5,294 nucleotides of DNA from Nitrospirae bacterium GWC2_57_9. Lineage in GTDB: Bacteria; Nitrospirota; UBA9217. The stretch is taken from positions 1 through 5,294 of the forward strand of contig MHEA01000035.1 in NCBI GenBank assembly GCA_001805085.1. The letters are read 5' to 3'. Shown one piece after another: positions 1 to 5,121 of the stretch. Every line of letters begins with the position of its first letter. Position 1 is the first letter of the stretch. Under the pieces are notes generated by a model. It saw only the letters and a list, made by a program, of their open reading frames with translations. It had not been told where the DNA came from and made no database searches. Both the position numbers and the translations under genes were made by a program.

Positions 1-60
1 CATGCTGTTTCATAAGTTAATCCGCTTTTATCAGTGTCAAAGATCTGAATTGTTTTTCCA
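1..60 (+). repeat. Dispersed repeat, left copy
   Basis: The core at 19-42 matches the reverse complement of 2435-2458 at 22 of 24 positions; the shared part includes TTATCAGTGTCAAAG. It also matches 2510-2533 in the same orientation at 20 of 24 positions. Weaker, gapped similarity to copy 2 extends on both sides: TCATAA upstream and a TTGTTTT-like stretch downstream, so the unit is probably about 60 bases. The window edge may cut it. It lies just upstream of the PhzF-family gene, so it could contribute leader or promoter sequence, but nothing shows that directly. No open reading frame of note overlaps it. The outer limits are approximate. Confidence 0.65.
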
Positions 61-63
61 GGT

Positions 64-85
64 CCCGGCTTGTCCGGGTTAGGAG
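64..85 (+). promoter_or_regulatory. Leader hairpin and ribosome binding site of the PhzF-family gene
   Basis: CCCGG (64-68) pairs perfectly with CCGGG (74-78) around a five-base loop. Two bases later comes AGGAG (81-85), a good Shine-Dalgarno sequence four bases before the ATG at 90. The stem ends next to the ribosome binding site without covering it. It has no T-tract, so it is unlikely to be a terminator of an upstream gene. The binding site supports the start at 90. Any regulatory role of the stem is inference. Confidence 0.4.
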
Positions 86-89
86 TTCA

Positions 90-983
90 ATGAAAAAGTT
101 CACGTTCAAAAAGATCGATGCCTTTGCCTCGGGCCTCTCCACCGGGAATCCCGCCGGCGCCATTTATCTCGACAGTTTTAACGGCATCTCCGGACAGGAA
201 ATGCAGAGGATCGCGCTCGAACTCAGGGGCTTCGTGAGCGAAGTGGGCTATATCGCGAAGGTCGGACCGGACAGATATCAGGTGCGATACTTCTCATCGG
301 AAAAGGAAGTCGAGTTCTGCGGCCATGCGACGATCGCGATCATGTACGATCTTTTGAAGAGCCGGGAACATTCCGCGGCCGGATCAAAGGTCTTCCTGGA
401 AACGAACATGGGAGTACTGGATGTCGAAGACCGGATCGCGGCCGAGGACTGCGTATATATCACCGCTCCGGTGCCCGGCTATTCGAGAACGAAGATCGGA
501 CAGGAAGAAATATGCAAGGCTTTAGGCATCAGTCTTGACGCCATCGATCCCAATATTCCGGCCGGCATAGTGAACGCAGGCAACGAGACGCTTTGCGTGC
601 CCATCGGTTCCCTGGACGCACTGCTCGAAATAGCTCCGGATTATCAGACACTCAAGGCGTTTTGTTCGACCAAGGGTCTGGACGTGGTAACCGTGTTCAC
701 CGATCACGTGGCGGACAGCGCGAGCAGGTATCGAACCCGGGTATTTGCCGCGCCCTTCGGCTACCTGGAAGACCCTGCAACGGGATCGGGAAACGCAGCC
801 CTCGGGTATCACCTGCTCCAGAAAGATCGCTGGAAGGGCGAGAACATCATTCTCGAACAGAATGAGCACCGGACCAGGCCGAACATCATAAAATTATCGA
901 CAAAAAAAGGTTCTGATGGTATTCTGCGCGTAGCTTTCGGCGGAGCCGCCATAACTCGTATTGAAGGTCACTATCTTGTGTAG
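90..983 (+). CDS. PhzF-family isomerase-like protein
   Basis: This 297-residue protein has the length and landmark motifs of the PhzF family, which shares the diaminopimelate epimerase fold of two similar halves. The N-terminus carries the usual D-A-F and G-N-P-A-G pattern (D10 to G23). A Glu in SEVGYI (E51) sits where PhzF has its catalytic glutamate. EVEFCGHATIA follows at about 73-83, and EDPATGSGN at 227-235 forms the second glycine-rich active-site segment. The C-terminus has the expected GGAAITRIEGHY. The founding member isomerises trans-2,3-dihydro-3-hydroxyanthranilate in phenazine synthesis. No other phenazine gene is present, and most family members have unknown small-molecule substrates, so that reaction should not be assumed. 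It is probably a cytosolic dimer, as known members are. The start is supported by AGGAG four bases upstream. An aminotransferase gene follows 115 bp downstream on the same strand and may share its transcript. The usual S-E-T is S-E-V here. Confidence 0.9.
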   Translation: MKKFTFKKIDAFASGLSTGNPAGAIYLDSFNGISGQEMQRIALELRGFVSEVGYIAKVGPDRYQVRYFSSEKEVEFCGHATIAIMYDLLKSREHSAAGSKVFLETNMGVLDVEDRIAAEDCVYITAPVPGYSRTKIGQEEICKALGISLDAIDPNIPAGIVNAGNETLCVPIGSLDALLEIAPDYQTLKAFCSTKGLDVVTVFTDHVADSASRYRTRVFAAPFGYLEDPATGSGNAALGYHLLQKDRWKGENIILEQNEHRTRPNIIKLSTKKGSDGILRVAFGGAAITRIEGHYLV

Positions 984-1098
984 GCGGCGAGAATAGCAAG
1001 CAGCACTGGTGCGAAGCCCTGGTCCTGCCGTTGACGCCCTTCCGCACATTCACCCCGCCCCATATTCATTCGCACGTTCCTGATCAAGGGGGTTCTCC

Positions 1099-2301
1099 AT
1101 GTATGCAGAAAGAATAAAAGAGCTGAAGAGCTCAGCCATACGCGACATCCTGAAGCTGACCGCGAGGCCGGGCATGATCTCGCTGGCCGGCGGCCTCCCC
1201 GCGCCGGAGATGTTCCCCCTGGACGCGCTCCAGACGGCAACGGCGCAGGTGCTGTCGCGCTACGGTTCGACCGCGCTCCAGTATTCGATCACCGAAGGCC
1301 TGATACCGCTCCGCGAGAAGATCCTCAAAAACCTGAACGGCAACGCAGCGCACCACACCATCGATAACGTCATGATCACGCAGGGCTCGCAGCAGGCGCT
1401 GGAACTGCTTGCCAAGCTTTTCATTGATAAGGGCACCCTCGTTTTCACGGAAAACCCCAGTTACCTCGGCGCGCTGCAGGCGTTCCGCCTGTTCCAGGCC
1501 CGGATCGCGGCCATCCCGTCGGACGAGGACGGCATCCGCACGGATGCTTTGCGGGAAGCCCTGCGGAGACAGAAGCCGGCCTTCCTGTATATCATGACGA
1601 ACTTCCAGAACCCGACCGGCGTATCGCTCTCCCTGGACAGGCGACATGAACTGCTCGAGATCGCAAAGGAGCACGAACTGCTTATCATCGAAGACGACCC
1701 TTACGGCGAACTTGTGTTCGAAGGCGAGAAGCTTCCTTCCCTCTATTCCCTGGGCAGGGGCGGGAACGTGGTCTACCTCAGCACCTTCTCCAAAACCATC
1801 GCTCCCGGCCTCAGGGTGGCCTTTGCAGCAGCGAGCAGCGAGATCATCGGCAAGCTTACGATGGCCAAGCAGGGCACGGACCTCCAGACCAACACCCTCG
1901 GCCAGTACATCGTGAACGAGTATCTCGAAAGCGGCAGGCATCAGGAACACATCGACCTCATTCGCAGGACCTATGGTGCACGCAGGGATTGCATGCTGGC
2001 GGCCCTGAAAAAGCATCTTCCCGGGAGCACGACCTGGAATCGTCCGCGGGGAGGCATGTTCCTCTGGCTTGCGTTTCCCCCGGGAACCGACTCAAAGGAT
2101 CTTCTGCTGCGCTGCATCGAGCACAACGTGGCGTTTGTTCCGGGCCAGGAGTTTTTCCCCGACGGCTCCGGCGCCCATACGGCCAGGCTCAATTTCTCGA
2201 ATGCTTCCCTTGAGAACATCGAAGAGGGCATCAGAAGGATAGGGGCGGTGCTGCGGGATACTGCCGGCCACGCGGAAGAGCAGCCTGAAATGCTGCTGTG
2301 A
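1099..2301 (+). CDS. PLP-dependent class I/II aminotransferase (MocR/2-aminoadipate-like)
   Basis: The 400-residue protein is a complete fold-type I aminotransferase. ISLAGGLPAPEMFP (27-40) is the N-terminal signature of the group that includes 2-aminoadipate aminotransferase (LysN), kynurenine aminotransferase-like enzymes and the catalytic domain of MocR regulators. Visible active-site elements are the QGSQQALELL cofactor-phosphate region (about 95-104), N171-P-T-G174, D199 with Y202 in IIEDDPYGEL, the Schiff-base lysine K232 in STFSKTIAPGLRV, R239, and R363 in ARLNFSNAS for the substrate carboxylate. There is no N-terminal winged-helix domain, so this is an enzyme and not a MocR-type regulator. 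It should transfer the amino group of an amino acid to a 2-oxo acid in the cytosol. The substrate could be 2-aminoadipate, an aromatic or a branched-chain amino acid; the sequence does not decide. AAGGGGG at 1086-1092, six bases before the ATG, supports the start. No convincing terminator follows: a 7-bp stem (2282-2288 with 2311-2317) overlaps the stop codon but lacks a T-tract. Confidence 0.93.
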   Translation: MYAERIKELKSSAIRDILKLTARPGMISLAGGLPAPEMFPLDALQTATAQVLSRYGSTALQYSITEGLIPLREKILKNLNGNAAHHTIDNVMITQGSQQALELLAKLFIDKGTLVFTENPSYLGALQAFRLFQARIAAIPSDEDGIRTDALREALRRQKPAFLYIMTNFQNPTGVSLSLDRRHELLEIAKEHELLIIEDDPYGELVFEGEKLPSLYSLGRGGNVVYLSTFSKTIAPGLRVAFAAASSEIIGKLTMAKQGTDLQTNTLGQYIVNEYLESGRHQEHIDLIRRTYGARRDCMLAALKKHLPGSTTWNRPRGGMFLWLAFPPGTDSKDLLLRCIEHNVAFVPGQEFFPDGSGAHTARLNFSNASLENIEEGIRRIGAVLRDTAGHAEEQPEMLL

Positions 2302-2330
2302 TCGTCCGGGTCAGGCTTGAACGAAAAATA

Positions 2331-2364
2331 TTTCTCGCAGACGCGGAGCTCGCAGAGAAAAGCC
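2331..2364. repeat. CGCAGA-type degenerate intergenic repeat
   Basis: Two CGCAG units (2336-2340 and 2351-2355) sit inside a short inverted repeat, TTTCTC (2331-2336) against GAGAAA (2355-2360), with GGAGCTC between them. It lies 29 bases after the aminotransferase stop codon. From memory, similar CGCAGAG-rich degenerate repeats are scattered between genes in many environmental bacterial genomes; this is recalled, not looked up. It could form a weak hairpin, but the bases after it are not T-rich, so a terminator role is doubtful. Confidence 0.4.
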
Positions 2365-2423
2365 AAATACTCTGCTCGTTCGCATTTTGCTGAAATTACA
2401 ATTACGATTGCAATGCAGAAAAC

Positions 2424-2544
2424 AAACCTGAAGACTTTGACACTGATAAGGGCGGATTGATTATGATTCGCACGGATAAGACATTGCCCTATCAGTGAAA
2501 ATCATATGTTATCGGCTTTTTTCTGTGTCAAAGTTCCTGGTTTA
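2424..2544. repeat. Imperfect palindromic dispersed repeat, possibly MITE-like
   Basis: CTTTGACAC (2435-2443) is the exact reverse complement of GTGTCAAAG (2525-2533). The match extends outward with small gaps: AAACCTGAAGA at 2424-2434 against TTCCTGGTTTA at 2534-2544. An inner pair, CACTGATAAGGG (2441-2452) and CCCTATCAGTG (2488-2498), is complementary apart from one bulged base. The element therefore contains at least three related units: one reverse (2435-2458), one forward (2510-2533) and a partial forward one (about 2484-2500). The first two match the unit at 19-42. The rest of the 2302-2709 gap outside this element, the CGCAGA repeat and the sites near 2691-2728 shows no gene or clear terminator. 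No transposase is encoded. Whether this is a MITE, a REP-like element or a decayed insertion end cannot be told from one window. Confidence 0.65.
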
Positions 2545-2690
2545 CTTGCCCTATTCTTTCTCTGCCCTCCGCATACGCGATCCGTTTAGAAATGGCGCCT
2601 CGGTCCAATGTCTACCCGAAAAACAGCTCTTTTGGTTCCGGCCTGTCCGCGTCAGGAATAAGAAAAACCCTTCCTCGTCAGCTCTGAAAA

Positions 2691-2699
2691 TGATACAAT
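2691..2699 (+). promoter_or_regulatory. Possible extended -10 promoter for the Omp85-like gene
   Basis: TGATACAAT at 2691-2699 fits an extended -10 element: TG, one base, then TACAAT, which matches TATAAT at five of six positions. The expected start of transcription is near 2706-2707, about 27 bases before the ATG at 2734. The sequence at the usual -35 distance (TTCCTC, 2671-2676) is poor, which an extended -10 can tolerate. This is a pattern call only. Confidence 0.35.
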
Positions 2700-2702
2700 C
2701 TG

Positions 2703-2728
2703 CCCCATAATGTTCGAAACATGGGGGG
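2703..2728 (+). promoter_or_regulatory. Hairpin covering the Shine-Dalgarno sequence of the Omp85-like gene
   Basis: CCCCAT (2703-2708) is complementary to ATGGGG (2721-2726), and inside it ATGTT (2710-2714) is complementary to AACAT (2718-2722) around the loop CGA. The two pairings compete for 2721-2722, so the likeliest fold is the inner five pairs, a three-base bulge (2707-2709), then CCCC with GGGG. The 3' arm is the G-run 2723-2728, which is the only good ribosome binding site for the ATG at 2734, five bases away. A folded leader would therefore mask it. If transcription began at 2706-2707, the CCCC arm would mostly be lost, so this structure needs an upstream start or a slightly earlier one. 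Confidence 0.4.
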
Positions 2729-2733
2729 TATTT

Positions 2734-3993
2734 ATGAGAACCGTTATTCGGTCTTTCATTCTGGCGCTGATCCTTTCCTCGTTCCCACTTCCCGCTGACG
2801 CTTCCTGGGTCCCGGACCGGCGCAAGTCGCAGTTCGAGACCACCTTCGGCTACGCTCTCTTTCCCTATCCCTACAGTCTGCCCGGCATAGGCTCGGGGCT
2901 GGGGCTCGTGGGCGGCGCCATGAACATCAAGGAAACGACCACCGATGTCTACGGCATGTACTTCGGCGGCGACGTGACCGGCCTGGCCGCAGGCGTCGCA
3001 GATTTTCACCTCATTCCCCGGAACCTGATTCTCGATCTCGGTTACAGCGGACTCACCAACGCCACCATCCAGAGCTACAGCGAGCGCGGCATGAACACGA
3101 ACAAGAACGATTACACGAACGTCGAACTGGGCGACATGACCTATTACGGCTCCCGGCTCACAGCGACCTTTTTCGACCGAAGGTTCGAGATCTACGGGGC
3201 TTATTATCAGGGCAGTTCGCAGCTCAGGAACATCCGCGACCGGGACGGCGGGATCATCGTTTCCGCCGAGAACGCGGAGGTTCAGCGCGGCCACGTGACG
3301 ATCATGGGGACCCGCCTGGACCTGACCGATGATTACGCAGACCCGCGCCGGGGGCTCCGCATCGATCTCAGCCGGTTCCTGACGCCGCCCCGGGATTCCG
3401 GTCCGGACTTCTATGTGCAGGATTACAACGTCACGGGGTATGTGCCCCTCGGCAGACGCAGCACCTGGGCCTTCAACTATTTCCGCTCCGATGCCCATGT
3501 GGACCGGCAGGGGGAGACCGATCCGGCGAAGATCGCGGAGGAACAGGGTCTCAATTGCAGCGACCCGGCGTTGACTGCCGAGGAACAGCAGTTCTGCAAC
3601 GACTTCATCAGCAATACCATCGCGAACAACACCCACGGCACGTCAAGCTCCCTGGGTGGGTTCAGCCGGCTGCGGTCATATCCCAATATGCGCTACAAGG
3701 GCGCGCACACGATTTTCTACGGGACCGAGATCCGTTGGAACCTGACCGACGAATCCACTCCCTATGACATCTTCATCATGAGGGACGTGCGCACGTCCTG
3801 GCAGATCGCGCTCTACTATGAAACAGGAAGCACCGCGGACAACCGAAACGAGGTGGGCGACGTGATGCGTTCATCAACGGGCATCGGCCTCCGCATGGTA
3901 ACGGCCTCGGGCGTCGTGTTCCGGGCCGATGTGGCAACAGGGAAGGAAGGCGTGTCGCCGAGCATCTTCATCGGGTACCCCTGGGAGCTGTAG
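2734..3993 (+). CDS. Omp85-like (BamA/TamA-type) outer-membrane beta-barrel protein without POTRA domains
   Basis: The ATG at 2734 is preferred to one at 2710 because the G-run at 2723-2728 is correctly spaced and because the protein then starts with a clean signal peptide: MRTVIRS, a hydrophobic stretch, and a likely cut after A-D-A (residue 23). The remaining ~396 residues are too short for POTRA domains and look like barrel only: alternating polar and apolar residues, many Tyr, Phe and Gly. Omp85 landmarks include TRLDLTDDYADPRRGLRIDL (193-212), the family's D-x-P-x-x-G strand turn. F-S-R-L-R-S-Y-P-N-M-R-Y-K-G (310-323) corresponds to the loop-6 VRGF/Y segment, here with Ser for Gly. The end, from GIGLRMVTASG to IGYPWEL, looks like the final strands. 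Family members insert or move proteins or lipids at the outer membrane; the substrate here is unknown. C275 and C288 lie in an Asn/Glu-rich segment and could form a disulfide in a surface loop. The gene appears to stand alone. Confidence 0.75.
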   Translation: MRTVIRSFILALILSSFPLPADASWVPDRRKSQFETTFGYALFPYPYSLPGIGSGLGLVGGAMNIKETTTDVYGMYFGGDVTGLAAGVADFHLIPRNLILDLGYSGLTNATIQSYSERGMNTNKNDYTNVELGDMTYYGSRLTATFFDRRFEIYGAYYQGSSQLRNIRDRDGGIIVSAENAEVQRGHVTIMGTRLDLTDDYADPRRGLRIDLSRFLTPPRDSGPDFYVQDYNVTGYVPLGRRSTWAFNYFRSDAHVDRQGETDPAKIAEEQGLNCSDPALTAEEQQFCNDFISNTIANNTHGTSSSLGGFSRLRSYPNMRYKGAHTIFYGTEIRWNLTDESTPYDIFIMRDVRTSWQIALYYETGSTADNRNEVGDVMRSSTGIGLRMVTASGVVFRADVATGKEGVSPSIFIGYPWEL

Positions 3994-4069
3994 CCGGCAA
4001 GTAACTGGTTATCTCGGGAGCAAGTGACATGCGAACAAATATACCCGTCATACTTTCGGAATTTCTATC

Positions 4070-4333
4070 TTGTCGATTTTGTATACGATCATCGGTTCTT
4101 TTTTGCAGGAGAGAAAAGCGAGAATACTTGTACGATGGGTGAAAGTACAATATCCTGACGCATGGAATTCCCTGCCGTGGATTCTCAGAAAAATTATGAA
4201 GGCCGATATTGGCTTTCGGCAAATCCACAGAGCTCAACTTATAGAAAACATTCATTGTGAAGAGGAATACGACGCAGTTCAAAAATACAATAGGCATATT
4301 TGGCTGAGTTTTCTTTGCAGCTTATCCTTTTAA
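4070..4333 (+). CDS. Small membrane protein of unknown function, 5' end uncertain
   Basis: The frame gives 87 residues from a TTG start. It begins with a hydrophobic stretch (SILYTIIGSFL), continues with a basic segment (QERKARILVRWVK) and a polar middle, and ends in a second short hydrophobic run (HIWLSFLCSLSF). The layout resembles small two-helix membrane proteins of roughly 100 residues with a YPDAW-like motif after the first helix; I cannot name the family. The start is poor: only GGA at 4058-4060 lies upstream. The frame is open back to 4028, and reading upstream lengthens the first helix (FGISILSILYTIIGSFL), but no ATG or GTG occurs there. An ATG at 4029 with a good ribosome binding site (GGGAG, 4016-4020) is in another frame and stops at 4148, which suggests a frameshifted 5' end. 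Base composition is lower in GC than in the three genes to the left. It may be a functional gene with a TTG start or a damaged one. Confidence 0.45.
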   Translation: MSILYTIIGSFLQERKARILVRWVKVQYPDAWNSLPWILRKIMKADIGFRQIHRAQLIENIHCEEEYDAVQKYNRHIWLSFLCSLSF

Positions 4334-4355
4334 TATATAATAAATAGTGAATACC

Positions 4356-4793
4356 ATGAAAATAACTTCGTTGATTGCAGGCATTCTACTTCTTCAGCTT
4401 CTAGTGTGGCTTTTTGTTCTCAGGTGGATTAAAAAGAAAAATGTGAGCTTGATAAAAAAAATGAGCAGCCAATGTCGCACCGCAAATCATAGAGTAGTAA
4501 TTGAACCAACTTCAGCTTTATTTAGGGGTTCTGATGCAAAGTTTGGGAATATCAAAGGGAACGGCATAATCTGCTTGACTGAAGACAGCCTGTTTTTTGA
4601 AAAGCTAACAGGCCAGAAAATAAAACTCAAGCGAGCGGAGATAACAAATGCTGCCGTTGAAGAATGGTTCAAAGGAAAACCATCCTTTGCTACTGGCGGG
4701 AAACATTTGGTCATTAAGACAACGGATGGCAACAGAATAGGTTTCTTAGTGAGAGACACAGACATGTGGGTTAATAAAATAAAGTCTTTATGA
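4356..4793 (+). CDS. Membrane-anchored protein with probable PH-like domain
   Basis: The ATG at 4356 gives 145 residues; a GTG three codons upstream (4347) is an alternative. Neither has a strong ribosome binding site. Residues 5-22 form one transmembrane helix, followed by RWIKKK, so the rest should lie in the cytoplasm by the positive-inside rule. From about 48 to the end the protein resembles bacterial PH/GRAM-like domains: an entry strand with an F-R-G turn, then IKGNGIICLTEDSLFFEKL (66-84), strands ending in IKLKRAEITNAAVEEW, and a final helix around D136-M-W138. The G-N-G-x-x-x-L-T-x-D-x-L-x-F pattern is the strongest sign. Such domains often bind lipids or proteins at the membrane; no ligand can be inferred here. 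It starts 22 bases after the preceding small gene and is also AT-rich, so the two may be expressed together. The family call rests on remembered pattern, not a search. Confidence 0.6.
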   Translation: MKITSLIAGILLLQLLVWLFVLRWIKKKNVSLIKKMSSQCRTANHRVVIEPTSALFRGSDAKFGNIKGNGIICLTEDSLFFEKLTGQKIKLKRAEITNAAVEEWFKGKPSFATGGKHLVIKTTDGNRIGFLVRDTDMWVNKIKSL

Positions 4794-4862
4794 AAGGACG
4801 GGAAACGGTCTCACACGGCAATACAGAGGCTTTTTCCGCCCGCTGAGCTTGCAGAAATTCCA

Positions 4863-5021
4863 ACGCCGGTCCGGTTCCATCCTGAAGCCGAGGCAGAGAT
4901 GCTGTCTGCGGCAAGGTTTTACGAGACCAAACAGAAGGATCTCGGAAAAAGATTTCTGGCGTCCGTTCAGGACGCAGTCAATCGAATCCAAGTCAATCCT
5001 CCTAATATCATGGATCTATAA
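4863..5021 (+). pseudogene. Decayed ParE/RelE-type toxin fragment
   Basis: Read in frame from 4863, the sequence gives PVRFHPEAEAEML, SAARFYETKQKDLGKRFL and ASVQDAVNRIQVNPP, the N-terminal half of a ParE/RelE-superfamily toxin: first strand, helical hairpin and the N-P-P turn. Members of this superfamily are ribonucleases or gyrase poisons paired with an antitoxin. Two defects are visible. The codon where Met is expected before P-V-R-F is ACG (4863-4865), one transition from ATG, and no other start lies nearby in frame. After N-P-P-N the frame ends in I-M-D-L and TAA (5019-5021), so the second half with the later strands and catalytic residues, normally about 45 more residues, is gone. No antitoxin is recognisable: upstream is only an 18-codon frame from the ATG at 4790, which overlaps the stop codon of the preceding gene. 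I see nothing else in 4794-4862. Confidence 0.65.
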
Positions 5022-5054
5022 GTTAACCAAAACGCATATTTGTGAAGTGAGATT

Positions 5055-5087
5055 AACGGCTGTCCCAATGTTCTCGGGACAGCCGTT
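5055..5087. terminator. Perfect 12-bp stem hairpin between convergent genes
   Basis: AACGGCTGTCCC (5055-5066) and GGGACAGCCGTT (5076-5087) are exact reverse complements around a nine-base loop. The hairpin lies 34 bases after the stop codon of the reverse-strand gene and downstream of the forward-strand genes, the place expected for a shared terminator. The T-tract is weak on both strands: TTCTATCT on the forward side, TTAATCTC on the reverse side. It may act as a poor intrinsic terminator or mainly protect RNA 3' ends. Confidence 0.7.
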
Positions 5088-5121
5088 CTATCTGGAAAAC
5101 AGGCAGGAAGCACTCGGGGTA

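Noticed and set aside
1132..2016. Long reverse-strand open frame of 294 codons opposite the aminotransferase
   Set aside because: It lies wholly inside a gene whose catalytic motifs are all intact on the forward strand; its product is rich in Arg, Gly and Val with no recognisable domain. It is a GC-driven shadow.
2282..2317. AGCCTGA/TCAGGCT stem across the aminotransferase stop codon, considered as a terminator
   Set aside because: Seven pairs with a 22-base loop and no following T-run; not convincing.
2437..2464. TTGACA followed after 16 bases by GATTAT, like a sigma-70 promoter
   Set aside because: The TTGACA belongs to the repeat core, the -10 matches only four of six positions, and the next gene starts 270 bases away. 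Kept only as a remark on the repeat.
2424..2544. Repeated units considered as a CRISPR array
   Set aside because: The units are in opposite orientations with unequal spacing and degenerate sequence, and no cas gene is present.
2495..2710. Forward 71-codon open frame in the intergenic gap
   Set aside because: It starts inside the palindromic repeat, has no good ribosome binding site and no protein-like pattern.
2710..2733. ATG at 2710 as start of the Omp85-like protein
   Set aside because: It would place eight extra residues before the signal peptide and has no ribosome binding site; the G-run at 2723-2728 fits the ATG at 2734.
2551..3636. Reverse-strand open frame of 361 codons opposite the Omp85-like gene
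   Set aside because: The forward frame has a signal peptide, a ribosome binding site and family motifs; the reverse product shows none and runs into the intergenic gap.
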